NCBI RefSeq assembly: GCF_010731655.1
Contig: NZ_AP022619.1
Span: 1 to 64,000 of the forward strand
Direction: 5' to 3'
Source of the DNA: Mycobacterium paraseoulense
GTDB lineage: Bacteria; Actinomycetota; Actinomycetes; Mycobacteriales; Mycobacteriaceae
Length of the DNA: 64,000 nucleotides
This document shows positions 52,548 to 62,426 of the stretch, piece by piece. The notes beneath the pieces are model-generated. The model was not told the origin of the DNA. It did not search any database and saw only the letters and a program-made list of their open reading frames with translations. The stretch's first letter is position 1, and each line of letters opens with the position of its first letter. The position numbers and the translations under genes are program-made.

Positions 52548-52892
52548 ATGGAATCGATCTCGTTGACCAACCTCGCGTCCGAAAAGCTCGCCGAGGCAAA
52601 GGAATCGCACAGCGGGCGGGCGGCCCACACCATCCACGGTGGCCACACCCACGAACTTCGGCAGACGGTGCTGGCGTTGCTTGCCGGTCACGAACTCGCC
52701 GAACACGACAGCCCCGGTGAGGCGACGCTGCAGGTGCTGCAGGGCCACGTCCGCCTGACCACCGGCGGCGACTCCTGGGTCGGCAAAACCGGCGATTATG
52801 TCGCGATTCCCGCCGAACGGCACGCCCTGCAGGCGGTCGAGGATTCGGTGGTCATGCTGACCGTGCTCAAGACCATCCCCTCGGCTCACTAG
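52548..52892 (+). CDS. Cupin-domain protein (Rv2619c-like)
   Basis: A 114-residue single cupin: HGGHTHELRQTVLALLAGHELAEHDSPG and the second motif GDYVAIPAERHALQAVED. The His residues suggest a bound metal. It may be a small enzyme or a sensor. It lies 31 bases after the membrane-protein gene and three before the nitronate monooxygenase, so it belongs to the same run. Confidence 0.8.
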   Translation: MESISLTNLASEKLAEAKESHSGRAAHTIHGGHTHELRQTVLALLAGHELAEHDSPGEATLQVLQGHVRLTTGGDSWVGKTGDYVAIPAERHALQAVEDSVVMLTVLKTIPSAH

Positions 52893-52895
52893 CCG

Positions 52896-53837
52896 ATGCT
52901 TTCCACGCCCTGGTCAAGGGACTTCGGGCTGCGGGTGCCGATCGTCAACGCCCCGATGGGCGGGGTCGCCGGCGGCCGGCTGGCCGCGGCGGTCACCGCG
53001 GCCGGCGGTCTGGGCATGATCGGCATGGGCAGCGTCGCGACGAGGGAACTGCTCCGCACCCAGCTGCAGCAGGTGCGGGGAACGTTCGGCATCGGCCTGG
53101 TCGATTGGGTGATGCGCACCGAGGCGGGGCTGCTCGAGGACGCCCTGGCCGCACGGCCGGCGCTGCTGTCGGTCAGTTTCGGCACCGACTGGTCGTGGGT
53201 CGCCAAGGCGCACGATGCGGGGATCCCCGCCGCCACGCAGGTATACGACGGCGTCGGGGCGCGCGAGGCGGCCGACGCCGGCGTCGACATTCTGGTGGCC
53301 CGGGGTGCGGAGGGCGGCGGGCACGGGGAGGCGAAGCTCGCGACGCTGCCCCTGCTCGACACCGTGCTGGACGCCGTCTCGGTGCCGGTGCTCGCCGGTG
53401 GCGGCATCGCGTCGGCGCGCAGCCTGGCCGCCGTGCTGGCCGCCGGTGCGAGCGGGGCGTGGGTGGGCACCCGCCTGGCGGCCTGTCCGGAGGCGCTCTC
53501 CGGCGACGGCAGCCGCCGCGCGCTGATCGCGGCCCGGGCCACCGACACCGCGGTCACGCGGGCCTTCGACGTCGCCCAGGCCCGGCCGTGGCCCGCGCGA
53601 TTCCCGTCGCGCGTGCTGACCAACGACTTCGTGGAGCGTTGGACGGGCAACGAGGACGCGCTCAATCCGCAGGCCTGCGACGAACTCGTGGCATCGATCG
53701 CCGCCGACGATCGCCGCATCGCCCCCGTGGACGCCGGTCAGGGCGTCGGGATGATTCGCGACGACGCCTCGGTGGCCGACGTGATCGACGAAATGTGTTC
53801 GGGCGCAGAGCGATTGCTTGCCGGCTGGGGTTCGTAG
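52896..53837 (+). CDS. Nitronate monooxygenase (2-nitropropane dioxygenase family)
   Basis: A 313-residue FMN TIM-barrel enzyme: PIVNAPMGGVAGGRLAAAV at the N terminus, the FMN loop DILVARGAEGGGHG with a His that fits the catalytic position, and VLAGGGIASARSLAAVLAAGA. It oxidises toxic alkyl nitronates. It is intact, but its start is three bases after the cupin stop. Convergent with the DUF1990 gene. Confidence 0.87.
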   Translation: MLSTPWSRDFGLRVPIVNAPMGGVAGGRLAAAVTAAGGLGMIGMGSVATRELLRTQLQQVRGTFGIGLVDWVMRTEAGLLEDALAARPALLSVSFGTDWSWVAKAHDAGIPAATQVYDGVGAREAADAGVDILVARGAEGGGHGEAKLATLPLLDTVLDAVSVPVLAGGGIASARSLAAVLAAGASGAWVGTRLAACPEALSGDGSRRALIAARATDTAVTRAFDVAQARPWPARFPSRVLTNDFVERWTGNEDALNPQACDELVASIAADDRRIAPVDAGQGVGMIRDDASVADVIDEMCSGAERLLAGWGS

Positions 53838-53845
53838 CGTTCGGC

Positions 53846-54382
53846 TCAGACGCCGCGCAGATAGCGTTTGGCCATCACGCGCTGGGCCACCGACACCACC
53901 GGCCTGGCCGCCTTGCTCCACCAGGTCGCCGGCCGCGAGAACGCCGTCACCTCCGCGAACACCGCGGAGGTGACGGGGTCGCGCCGGACGACGAAGCGTT
54001 CCTCACCCGACTCCGGATGTCCCGGCAGGGTGCCGTAGGCGAATCCGCGCATGTCGGGTTCGTCGACGACGTACACCACCCGGCAGGGCGCGGGCAGAAA
54101 ACCCATCCGCACCACCACCACCGTGTCGACCTCCGCCACCTCGGAGCTGGCCCGCACCCCTAGCCCGGCCCCGCGCTGCATGCCCCAGCGCATGACGGCC
54201 TCGGCGGCCCGCTCGAAGCGCTGCCGGCCCGTGCCGATCTGGGTCTCGGTGTGCAGGTGGCCGTATCCCGCGGGCAGCGCGCCGGACGCGGTCGCGCCCA
54301 CCTCGGTGTACGTCAACGGGAGTTCCTCGAGCGCTGCCAAGTCCACCCGATCAGCTTGCCACGCCGCGATGCGCAGTGGCAT
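53846..54382 (-). CDS. DUF1990 protein
   Basis: A 178-residue DUF1990 protein with [46 protein letters not shown] and [24 protein letters not shown]. The fold is predicted beta-rich and lipid-binding-like; the function is unknown. ATG at 54382 gives the expected length. It is divergent from the aldo/keto reductase with only 21 bases between starts, so the two must share promoter elements. Confidence 0.8.
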   Translation of the reverse strand: MPLRIAAWQADRVDLAALEELPLTYTEVGATASGALPAGYGHLHTETQIGTGRQRFERAAEAVMRWGMQRGAGLGVRASSEVAEVDTVVVVRMGFLPAPCRVVYVVDEPDMRGFAYGTLPGHPESGEERFVVRRDPVTSAVFAEVTAFSRPATWWSKAARPVVSVAQRVMAKRYLRGV

Positions 54383-54403
54383 TTCCGGCGTACGGTCGTA
54401 AAA

Positions 54404-55288
54404 GTGACCGCACAAAACTCGAAAACCGTTGCAGAAGCTTCCGGAAAGTTCACGCTTGGCGGTGACCTGACCGTCAACCGGCTCGGCTTCGGCGCCATGC
54501 GCCTCACCGGCAAGGGCGTGTGGGGCCCGCCCGCCGACCGCGACGAGGCCGTCCGGGTGCTGCGGCGCGCCGTCGAGCTCGGCGTGAACTTCATCGACAC
54601 CGCGGACTCCTACGGGCCCTACATCGCCGAGGACATCATTCGCGAGGCGCTGCATCCGTACGACGGGCTGGTCATCGCGACCAAGGCGGGGCTGCTGCGC
54701 ACCGGGCCGGACGTCTGGATCCCGCTGGGCAACCCGAGCTATCTGCGCCAGGAATGCGAGATGAGCCTGCGCCGCCTCGGCGTCGACACCATCGACCTGT
54801 TCCAGCTGCACCGCATCGACCGCGACTTCCCGCTGGCCGACCAGGTGGGCGAGCTGCTGGCGCTGAAAGACGAAGGCAAGATCCGCCACATCGGCCTGTC
54901 CGAGGTCAACATCGACCAGCTCACCGAGGCCCGGCGGATCACCGAGATCGTGTCCGTGCAGAACATGTACAACCTGTCCGCCCGCAGCGCCGAACCGCTG
55001 CTGGACGCCGCGACCGAGCAGGGCATCGGCTTCATCCCGTGGTTCCCGCTGGCCGCCGGCCCGCTGGCCGCCGCCGACGGCCCGCTGCAGCGCATCGCCG
55101 CCGAGCACCGCGCGACCCCGTCGCAACTGGCGCTGGCCTGGTTGCTGAAGCGGTCGCCGGTGATGCTGCCGATCCCGGGCACGTCGAAGGTGGCGCACCT
55201 GGAGGAGAACGTCGCCGCCGCCCAGATCGAGCTGAGCGACGACGAGTTCGAGGCGCTGTCGACCGCCGCAGGTCAAAAGACCGTCTGA
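54404..55288 (+). CDS. Aldo/keto reductase
   Basis: A 294-residue NADPH-dependent reductase on a TIM barrel. The catalytic residues are in [16 protein letters not shown] (Asp, Tyr) and [10 protein letters not shown] (Lys), and the His in [15 protein letters not shown] binding is in [20 protein letters not shown] at 54404 is favoured because it directly precedes TAQNSKTV. It reduces aldehydes or ketones; the substrate is unknown. Confidence 0.9.
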   Translation: MTAQNSKTVAEASGKFTLGGDLTVNRLGFGAMRLTGKGVWGPPADRDEAVRVLRRAVELGVNFIDTADSYGPYIAEDIIREALHPYDGLVIATKAGLLRTGPDVWIPLGNPSYLRQECEMSLRRLGVDTIDLFQLHRIDRDFPLADQVGELLALKDEGKIRHIGLSEVNIDQLTEARRITEIVSVQNMYNLSARSAEPLLDAATEQGIGFIPWFPLAAGPLAAADGPLQRIAAEHRATPSQLALAWLLKRSPVMLPIPGTSKVAHLEENVAAAQIELSDDEFEALSTAAGQKTV

Positions 55289-55314
55289 CCGCCCCGGGCC
55301 GATACGGTGTCCGG

Positions 55315-55938
55315 GTGACCAGCGAACAGGCCGGGCATCCCGGCGGCGGGTTCAACCCGCCGGAGCCGACGACCAAGGGCGGCCCCGACTACGGCAGGTT
55401 CATCGACGCCGTGCGCACCCTGCAGGACCACGCCCGCGCCGTCGACGCGCCCGACGCGGTGATCACCGAGGCCGCCGACCTACTGGACAAGGTGTCGGCG
55501 CTGCTCAGCCCATTCGACGCCGACGAGTGGCACTCCCCGTCGGGGCGCCGGATGGACCTGCCGATGCGCGGCAACATCCTGACCGTGCCCATGTCGGCGC
55601 GCAGGGGTGAGGACGGCCGCATCCACGGCTCGGCCCGCTTCGCCCGGTTTCATCTCGGCCGCAACGGCGCGGTGCACGGCGGATGCCTGGGAATGCTGTT
55701 CGACACCGTGCTCGGGCTGACGGCAGTCCTTCTCACCGGGAGCCGGCGCCAGCGCACGGCATACCTGAAGATCGACTACCGCCACATCGTGCCGATCGAG
55801 AAGGAATTGCAGTTCGACGCCGGCGTCGACCGGGTCGACGGGCGCAAGATCTTCGTGTCCGGCCGGTTGACCGACGGCGACACGCTGCTGACCGAGGCCG
55901 ACGCCCTGTTCGTGCGGCTCAAGCCCGGCCAGCCCTGA
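55315..55938 (+). CDS. PaaI-type hot-dog thioesterase
   Basis: A 207-residue protein. The first 100 residues are a helical extension; the hot-dog domain has ARFHLGRNGAVHGGCLGMLFDTVLGL (the HGG motif of PaaI thioesterases) and YLKIDYRHIVPIEKELQF. It should hydrolyse an acyl-CoA. GTG at 55315 is chosen by neighbour spacing. It is the last gene before thrS. Confidence 0.82.
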   Translation: MTSEQAGHPGGGFNPPEPTTKGGPDYGRFIDAVRTLQDHARAVDAPDAVITEAADLLDKVSALLSPFDADEWHSPSGRRMDLPMRGNILTVPMSARRGEDGRIHGSARFARFHLGRNGAVHGGCLGMLFDTVLGLTAVLLTGSRRQRTAYLKIDYRHIVPIEKELQFDAGVDRVDGRKIFVSGRLTDGDTLLTEADALFVRLKPGQP

Positions 55939-56055
55939 ATCGCTGCCGGCCGGTAATGGCTTGGGCCCTCGCCTGCGCGCCCCGATAGCATGGCAACGAC
56001 TATTCACGGATCGTTAGTCACCCCCCGCACAACTGAGCCTTGGAGACCCAACGCG

Positions 56056-58122
56056 ATGAGCGCCCCCGCAGACCGATCGCCGCAGCGCCCGATCAAGGTG
56101 CCTGCCGGCACCAGCGCCGGCGCCGCGGTCGGCGAGGCCGGGCTGCCGCGGCGGGGCACGCCGGACGCGATCGTGGTCGTCCGTGACGCCGACGGCAAGC
56201 TGCGCGACCTGAGCTGGGTGCCCGAGGCCGACGTCGAGGTCGTCCCCGTGGCGGCCAACACCGACGAGGGCCGCAGCGTCATCCGGCATTCGGCCGCGCA
56301 CGTGCTGGCCCAGGCCGTCCAGGGCCTGTTCCCGAACGCCAAGTTGGGGATCGGGCCGCCCATCACCGATGGCTTCTATTACGACTTCGACGTGGCCGAG
56401 CCGTTCACGCCCGAGGACCTGGCGGCGCTGGAAAAGCGGATGCGCCAGATCGTCAAAGACGGGCAGCTGTTCGAGCGCCGCGTCTACGAGTCCAAGGATC
56501 AGGCGCGCTCGGAGTTGGCCAACGAGCCCTACAAGCTGGAACTCGTCGACGACAAGTCCGGTGACCCCGACATCATGGAGGTCGGCCCCCCTGGGTCTAA
56601 TGACGAGCTCACCGCCTACGACAACCTCAATCCCCGCAGCCGGGAACGGGTTTGGGGCGACCTGTGCCGCGGGCCGCACATCCCGACCACCAAGCACATC
56701 CCGGCGTTCAAGCTGACCCGCAGCTCCGCCGCCTACTGGCGCGGCGACCAGCGCAACGCGAGCCTGCAACGCATCTACGGCACCGCGTGGGAGTCGCAGG
56801 AGGCGCTCGACCGCCACCTCGAGCTGGTCGCCGAAGCCCAGCGCCGCGACCACCGCAAGCTGGGCATCGAGCTTGACCTGTTCAGCTTTCCCGACGAAAT
56901 CGGTTCCGGGCTGGCGGTTTTCCACCCCAAGGGGGGTGTGGTGCGCCGGGAGCTGGAGGAGTACTCGCGGCGCAAGCACATCGAGGCCGGGTACGAGTTC
57001 GTCAACACCCCGCACATCACCAAGGCGCAGCTGTTCCACACCTCGGGCCACCTGGACTGGTACGCCGACGGGATGTTCCCGCCCATGCACCTCGACGCCG
57101 AGTTGGCCGACGACGGAACGGTGCGCAAGCCCGGGCAGGACTACTACCTCAAGCCGATGAACTGTCCGATGCACACGCTGATCTTCCGGTCCCGGGGACG
57201 GTCCTACCGCGAACTGCCGTTGCGGCTCTTCGAGTTCGGCACCGTCTACCGCTACGAGAAGTCCGGTGTGGTGCACGGGCTGACCCGGGCGCGCGGGTTC
57301 ACCATGGACGACTCGCACATCTTCTGCACCCGCGAACAACTGCACGGCGAACTGGCGTCGCTGCTGCGCTTCGTGCTCGAGCTGCTGGGCGACTACGGCC
57401 TGGAGGACTTCTATCTCGAGCTGTCCACCAAGGACCCGGAGAAGTCCGTCGGCACCGACGAGATGTGGGAGCAGGCCACCAACTCCCTGGCCGAGGTGGC
57501 GGCCGAATCGGGCCTCGAACTGGTTCCCGACCCCGGCGGCGCGGCGTTCTACGGCCCGAAGATCTCCGTGCAGGCCCGCGACGCGCTGGGCCGCAGCTGG
57601 CAGATGTCGACCATCCAGGTCGACTTCAACTTCCCGGAACGCTTCGAGCTCGAATACACCGCCCCGGACGGAACCCGCCAGCGGCCCGTGATGATCCACC
57701 GCGCGCTGTTCGGGTCGATCGAGCGGTTCTTCGGCATCCTGACCGAGCACTACGCGGGGGCCTTCCCGGCATGGCTGGCGCCCGTGCAGGTGGTGGGCAT
57801 CCCCGTCGCCGATGAACATGTACCCTACCTGGAAAGCATTGCCGCGCAACTGAAGTCGCACGGCGTGCGGGTGGAGGTGGACAGCAGCGACGATCGGATG
57901 GCCAAGAAGATCGTCCACCACACCGGCCAGAAGGTGCCGTTCATGTTGCTGGCCGGTGACCGCGACGTCCAGGCGAGGGCCGTGAGCTTCCGCTTCGGCG
58001 ACCGCACGCAGATCAACGGTGTGCCCCGCGACAACGCCGTCGACGCCATCGTGGCTTGGATCGCCGACCGCGAGAACGCCGTTCCCACAGCCGAACTCGT
58101 GAAGGTACCCGGCGGTGAGTGA
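56056..58122 (+). CDS. thrS: Threonyl-tRNA synthetase
   Basis: A 688-residue class II synthetase, near the 692 of M. tuberculosis ThrRS. Order: TGS-like start, editing domain with [11 protein letters not shown], catalytic motif 1 region, zinc Cys in PMNCPMH, motif 2 [15 protein letters not shown] with [14 protein letters not shown], motif 3 [13 protein letters not shown], and the anticodon domain. The ATG at 56056 (MSAPADRSP) matches the known start; the upstream ATG at 55990 is less likely. It heads the PIM-synthesis operon. Confidence 0.97.
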   Translation: MSAPADRSPQRPIKVPAGTSAGAAVGEAGLPRRGTPDAIVVVRDADGKLRDLSWVPEADVEVVPVAANTDEGRSVIRHSAAHVLAQAVQGLFPNAKLGIGPPITDGFYYDFDVAEPFTPEDLAALEKRMRQIVKDGQLFERRVYESKDQARSELANEPYKLELVDDKSGDPDIMEVGPPGSNDELTAYDNLNPRSRERVWGDLCRGPHIPTTKHIPAFKLTRSSAAYWRGDQRNASLQRIYGTAWESQEALDRHLELVAEAQRRDHRKLGIELDLFSFPDEIGSGLAVFHPKGGVVRRELEEYSRRKHIEAGYEFVNTPHITKAQLFHTSGHLDWYADGMFPPMHLDAELADDGTVRKPGQDYYLKPMNCPMHTLIFRSRGRSYRELPLRLFEFGTVYRYEKSGVVHGLTRARGFTMDDSHIFCTREQLHGELASLLRFVLELLGDYGLEDFYLELSTKDPEKSVGTDEMWEQATNSLAEVAAESGLELVPDPGGAAFYGPKISVQARDALGRSWQMSTIQVDFNFPERFELEYTAPDGTRQRPVMIHRALFGSIERFFGILTEHYAGAFPAWLAPVQVVGIPVADEHVPYLESIAAQLKSHGVRVEVDSSDDRMAKKIVHHTGQKVPFMLLAGDRDVQARAVSFRFGDRTQINGVPRDNAVDAIVAWIADRENAVPTAELVKVPGGE

Positions 58123-58693
58123 TCCAGAAGAGAACCGCGCCGAGGACGCCATTTTGGACACCGGGGTCGGCCAGAGCGACCACCTGCAACGGCTGTGGAC
58201 GCCGTACCGGATGACGTATCTGGCCGAAGCGCCGATGAAGCGCGATCCCAACTCCTCGGGCAAGACCGAGGAGCCCTTCACCGACATCCCGCAACTGTCA
58301 GATGAGGAAGGCCTGGTGGTCGCCCGCGGCGAACTGGTCTACGCCGTCCTCAACCTGTATCCGTACAACCCGGGCCACCTGATGGTGGTCCCCTATCGGC
58401 GGGTGTCCGAGCTCGAGGACCTCACCGTCGAGGAGAGCGCGGAGCTGATGGCCTTCATGCAGAAGGCGATTCGCGTCATCAAGAACGTGTCCCGGCCGCA
58501 CGGCTTCAACGTCGGCCTCAATCTGGGCACCTCGGCGGGCGGGTCACTTGCCGAGCACCTGCACGTGCACGTCGTGCCGCGCTGGGGCGGCGACGCGAAC
58601 TTCATCACCATCATCGGCGGGTCCAAGGTGATCCCGCAGCTGCTGCGCGAAACCCGCCGGCTGCTCGCCACGGAGTGGGCAAAGCAGCCATGA
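58115..58693 (+). CDS. HIT-family diadenosine tetraphosphate phosphorylase (Rv2613c-like)
   Basis: A 192-residue HIT protein with the histidine triad [11 protein letters not shown]. Homologue Rv2613c splits Ap4A to ATP plus ADP. It has [28 protein letters not shown] ahead of the triad. The GTG at 58115 overlaps the thrS stop by eight bases, so the Ap4A made by tRNA synthetases is handled by its own operon partner. Confidence 0.93.
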   Translation: MSDPEENRAEDAILDTGVGQSDHLQRLWTPYRMTYLAEAPMKRDPNSSGKTEEPFTDIPQLSDEEGLVVARGELVYAVLNLYPYNPGHLMVVPYRRVSELEDLTVEESAELMAFMQKAIRVIKNVSRPHGFNVGLNLGTSAGGSLAEHLHVHVVPRWGGDANFITIIGGSKVIPQLLRETRRLLATEWAKQP

Positions 58694-58706
58694 GGCTTGA
58701 GCGCTC

Positions 58707-59339
58707 ATGAGTAAGGTGCCGTTCCTGTCGCGGGCGGCCTTCGCGCGGCTCACCACCCCGACCGCCAGAGCGTGCCTGCGGATGGGATTGACGCCGGACG
58801 TGGTCACCGTCCTGGGCACCGCCGGATCCGTGGCGGGGGCGCTCACGCTCTTCCCGATGGGCAAGTTGTTCGCCGGTGGCTGCGTGGTGTGGTTCTTCGT
58901 GCTGTTCGACATGCTCGACGGCGCCATGGCCCGGGAGCGCGGGGGCGGCACCCGTTTCGGCGCCGTGCTGGACGCCACCTGCGACCGGGTCAGCGACGGC
59001 GCGGTGTTCTGCGGACTGCTGTGGTGGGCCGCCTTCGGCCTGCACGACAAGCTGTTGGCCGTGGCGACGTTGATCTGCCTCGTCACCTCGCAGGTCATCT
59101 CCTACATCAAGGCGCGGGCCGAAGCCAGCGGCCTGCGCGGCGACGGCGGCATCATCGAACGACCCGAAAGGCTCATCATCGTGCTGGTAGGTGCCGGCGT
59201 GTCGGACTTCCCCTTTGTTGCCTGGCCGCCGGCCCTGCCGGTGGCGATGTGGCTGCTGGCCGCGGCCAGCGTGGTCACCTGCGTGCAGCGGTTGCGCACC
59301 GTGTGGACCTCGCCCGGTGCGACGGAGCGCATGCCGTGA
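58707..59339 (+). CDS. pgsA1: Phosphatidylinositol-phosphate synthase PgsA1
   Basis: A 210-residue membrane CDP-alcohol phosphatidyltransferase. The catalytic signature runs from Asp68 and Asp71 through Arg76 to Asp89 and Asp93 (FDMLDGAMARERGGG, FGAVLDATCDRVSD). It joins CDP-diacylglycerol to inositol-1-phosphate, the first committed step to PIMs. The next start overlaps its stop by four bases (GTGA). Confidence 0.95.
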   Translation: MSKVPFLSRAAFARLTTPTARACLRMGLTPDVVTVLGTAGSVAGALTLFPMGKLFAGGCVVWFFVLFDMLDGAMARERGGGTRFGAVLDATCDRVSDGAVFCGLLWWAAFGLHDKLLAVATLICLVTSQVISYIKARAEASGLRGDGGIIERPERLIIVLVGAGVSDFPFVAWPPALPVAMWLLAAASVVTCVQRLRTVWTSPGATERMP

Positions 59340-60277
59340 TCCCGGGCATGGGTTTGATCGCCACCCCCCGCCGCCTGGCATCCGGCACCGCGAGCGACTG
59401 GGGGTACGCGGCCGGCTGGATGGTCGTACGGGCGATGCCGGAGTTCGCCGCGCGCACCGTGTTCGAGAGCGGAGCGCGTTACGCCGCCCGCGGGGGCGGC
59501 CCCGAGCAGCTGCGCAAGAACCTGGCCCGCGTGATCGGCGTGCCGCCCGCCGAGGTGCCCGACGCCCTGATGCGGGCATCGCTGGCGTCCTATGCACGTT
59601 ATTGGCGGGAGGCGTTCCGCCTGCCCACGATGGACCACCGCAAGCTGGCGAGCCAGCTCGACGAGTCGGTCGATGGGCAAGACAATCTGGCGGCGGCGCT
59701 GGCCGCGGGCCGCGGCGCGATATGCGCGCTGCCGCACAGCGGCAATTGGGATATGGCCGGGGTGTGGCTCGCGCAGACACACGGCACCTTCACCACGGTT
59801 GCCGAGCGGCTCAACCCGGAGTCGCTGTACCGGCGCTTCATCGCCTTCCGCGAACGCCTCGGGTTCGAGGTGCTGCCGCTGTCCGGCGGCGAACGGCCCC
59901 CCTTCGAGGTGTTGTGCGAGCGGCTGCGGGCCAACCGAGTGGTGTGCCTGATGGCCGAGCGCGACCTGACCCGCACCGGGGTCCAGGTCGACTTCTTCGG
60001 CGAACCGACCCGGATGCCGGCGGGCCCCGCGAAGCTCGCGATCGAGACCGGGGCGGCGCTGCTGCCGTCGCATTGCTGGTTCGAGGGCGACCGCTCGAGG
60101 GTCTGGATGCAGCCGCCGCTGGATTGCAGCAGCGGCGACGTCGGTGCCATCACCCAGGCGCTGGCCGATCAGTTCGCAAAGAACATCGCCGCGCACCCCG
60201 AGGACTGGCACATGCTGCAACCGCAGTGGCTGACCGACCTGTCCGAGGCCAAGCAGGCGCGGCTCAGGGAGACCTGA
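59336..60277 (+). CDS. patA: PIM acyltransferase PatA (Rv2611c)
   Basis: A 313-residue membrane-associated acyltransferase of the LpxL/HtrB family. The active-site HX4D motif is PHSGNWD (His134, Asp139). It transfers palmitoyl to the mannose of PIM1 or PIM2. The start is GTG at 59336, overlapping pgsA1, and the stop shares one base with the pimA ATG. Order and spacing match the known PIM operon. Confidence 0.95.
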   Translation: MIPGMGLIATPRRLASGTASDWGYAAGWMVVRAMPEFAARTVFESGARYAARGGGPEQLRKNLARVIGVPPAEVPDALMRASLASYARYWREAFRLPTMDHRKLASQLDESVDGQDNLAAALAAGRGAICALPHSGNWDMAGVWLAQTHGTFTTVAERLNPESLYRRFIAFRERLGFEVLPLSGGERPPFEVLCERLRANRVVCLMAERDLTRTGVQVDFFGEPTRMPAGPAKLAIETGAALLPSHCWFEGDRSRVWMQPPLDCSSGDVGAITQALADQFAKNIAAHPEDWHMLQPQWLTDLSEAKQARLRET

Positions 60278-61401
60278 TGCGAATCGGGATGGTCTGCCCA
60301 TACTCGTTCGACGTGCCGGGCGGGGTGCAGTCGCACGTCCTGCAGCTCGCCGAGGTGATGCGCCGGCGCGGGCACGAGGTGAGCGTCCTGGCGCCGGCTT
60401 CGCCGCACGCGGTGTTGCCCGACTACGTCGTGTCCGCGGGCAAGGCCGTCCCCATTCCCTACAACGGCTCGGTGGCCCGGCTGCGGTTCGGTCCGGCGAC
60501 CCACCGCAAGGTCAAAAAGTGGCTCGCCGAAGGCGATTTCGACGTCCTGCACCTGCACGAGCCCAACGCGCCGAGCCTGTCGATGCTGGCCCTCAACATC
60601 GCCGAGGGACCCATCGTCGCGACGTTTCACACCTCGACCACCAAGTCGCTGACGCTGACGGTTTTTCAGGGCATCCTGCGGCCGATGCACGAGAAGATCG
60701 TCGGCCGGATCGCGGTCTCCGACCTCGCCCGCCGCTGGCAGATGGAGGCGTTGGGCACCGACGCGGTCGAGATCCCCAACGGGGTCGACGTCGACTCGTT
60801 CGCCTCGGCGCCGCGGCTGGAGGGCTACCCGCGGCCGGGCAAGACGGTGCTGTTCCTCGGCCGCTACGACGAGCCCCGCAAGGGCATGTCCGTCCTGCTC
60901 GACGCGCTGCCCGGCGTGGTCCAGCGCTTCCCGGACATCCAGCTGCTGATCGTCGGCCGCGGCGACGAAGACGAATTACGCAGCCAGGAAGGCGAATTGG
61001 TGAAGCACATTCGCTTCCTGGGTCAGGTCGACGACGCCGGGAAGGCGTCGGCCCTGCGCAGCGCCGACGTGTACTGCGCACCCAACCTCGGGGGCGAGAG
61101 CTTCGGCATCGTGCTGGTCGAGGCCATGGCCGCCGGCACCGCGGTGGTGGCCAGCGACCTGGACGCCTTCCGGCGCGTGTTGCGCGACGGCGAAGTCGGG
61201 TGCCTGGTGCCCGTCGGCGACGGCATAGCGCTCGCCGATGCCCTGGTTTCGCTGCTAGACAGCGATGTGCTGCGCGAACGCTATGTGGCGGCCGGTTCGG
61301 CCGCGGTCCAGCAATACGACTGGTCGGTGGTGGCCAGCCAGATCATGCGGGTCTACGAGACGGTCGCCGCGTCCGGCGCCAAAGTGGAGGTGGCCGGCTG
61401 A
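60277..61401 (+). CDS. pimA: Phosphatidylinositol alpha-mannosyltransferase PimA
   Basis: A 374-residue GT4 glycosyltransferase with two Rossmann domains. Hallmarks are MRIGMVCPYSFDVPGGVQSH, LHLHEPNAPSLS and the GDP-mannose site GGESFGIVLVEAMA with the E-x7-E pair. It adds the first mannose of PIMs at the inner membrane face. The ATG at 60277 overlaps the PatA stop, and its own stop overlaps the NUDIX start. Confidence 0.96.
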   Translation: MRIGMVCPYSFDVPGGVQSHVLQLAEVMRRRGHEVSVLAPASPHAVLPDYVVSAGKAVPIPYNGSVARLRFGPATHRKVKKWLAEGDFDVLHLHEPNAPSLSMLALNIAEGPIVATFHTSTTKSLTLTVFQGILRPMHEKIVGRIAVSDLARRWQMEALGTDAVEIPNGVDVDSFASAPRLEGYPRPGKTVLFLGRYDEPRKGMSVLLDALPGVVQRFPDIQLLIVGRGDEDELRSQEGELVKHIRFLGQVDDAGKASALRSADVYCAPNLGGESFGIVLVEAMAAGTAVVASDLDAFRRVLRDGEVGCLVPVGDGIALADALVSLLDSDVLRERYVAAGSAAVQQYDWSVVASQIMRVYETVAASGAKVEVAG

Positions 61402-62426
61402 TGACATGGTTGGTCGTCGCCATCGCGGTGCTCGTCGGGCTGTTGGCGATCTTGGGCGCCTGGGCCTACCAGACGGCGACCCGGCTGGACCGGTTGCACG
61501 TCCGTTACGACCTGTCGTGGCAGGCACTCGACGGAGCGTTGGCGCGGCGGGCGGTGGTCGCCCGGGCGGTCGCCATCGACGCGTACGGCGGCGCCTCCGA
61601 TGGCAGGCGGCTGGCCGCGCTGGCCGACGCCGCCGAGGCCGCGCCGCGGCCGGAGCGCGAGTCCTGCGAGAACCAGCTGTCGGCCGCGCTGGCGATCGTC
61701 GACCCGGCGTCACTGCCGGCCGGTCTGATCGCCGAGCTGGCCGACGCCGAGGCCCGGGTGGTGCTGGCCCGCCGCTTCCACAACGACGCGGTACGGGACA
61801 CCCTCGCGCTGCGCGAGCGATTTCTGGTGCGAACCCTTCGCCTCGGCGGAACGGCCGCGCTGCCCAGCTATTTCGAGATTGTCGAGCGCCCGCACGCGCT
61901 GGCCCACGGCGATCACGGGGTGCTCAGCCACCGCACGTCGGCCCGCGTGGTGCTGCTCGACGAGACCGGTGCGGTGCTGCTGCTGCGCGGTTCTGACCCT
62001 TCGATCGACCGCGCCGACGCGCCGAAATGGTGGATCACCGTCGGCGGTGAGGTGGGCAAGGGGGAGCGGTTGGCCGAGGCCGCCGCCCGGGAATTGGCCG
62101 AGGAGACCGGACTACGGGTCGCGCCCGCCGAGATGGTCGGTCCCGTCTGGCGGCGCGACGAGGTGTTCGAGTTCAACGGCGCCCTGATCGACAGCGAAGA
62201 ATTCTATTTCGTCTACCGCACCCGCCGGTTCGAGCCGTCGGGCGTGGGCCGGACCGACTTGGAACGCAGCTACATCCACGGCCACCGCTGGTGTGATGCT
62301 GCCGACATCGTCCGGCTGACCGCGGCCGGTGAGACGGTGTACCCGATGCAGCTGTCCGAACTGCTCACCGACGCGGCCGCGCTGGCCGGCGGCCGGGCGC
62401 CGGGCCCGCTGCAATCAATTCGTTGA
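61401..62426 (+). CDS. Membrane-anchored NUDIX hydrolase (Rv2609c-like)
   Basis: A 341-residue protein. One N-terminal helix (WLVVAIAVLVGLLAILGAWAY) anchors it. A helical middle section follows to about 175, and the NUDIX domain has the box GGEVGKGERLAEAAARELAE followed by ETGL. It probably hydrolyses a nucleoside diphosphate linked to a sugar or lipid. The C terminus overlaps the convergent PE gene by 12 bases. It is the last gene of the PIM operon. Confidence 0.9.
   Translation: MTWLVVAIAVLVGLLAILGAWAYQTATRLDRLHVRYDLSWQALDGALARRAVVARAVAIDAYGGASDGRRLAALADAAEAAPRPERESCENQLSAALAIVDPASLPAGLIAELADAEARVVLARRFHNDAVRDTLALRERFLVRTLRLGGTAALPSYFEIVERPHALAHGDHGVLSHRTSARVVLLDETGAVLLLRGSDPSIDRADAPKWWITVGGEVGKGERLAEAAARELAEETGLRVAPAEMVGPVWRRDEVFEFNGALIDSEEFYFVYRTRRFEPSGVGRTDLERSYIHGHRWCDAADIVRLTAAGETVYPMQLSELLTDAAALAGGRAPGPLQSIR

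Noticed and set aside
55939..56055. T-box or other riboswitch upstream of thrS.
   Set aside because: The gap is only 117 bases with no specifier loop or T-box sequence.
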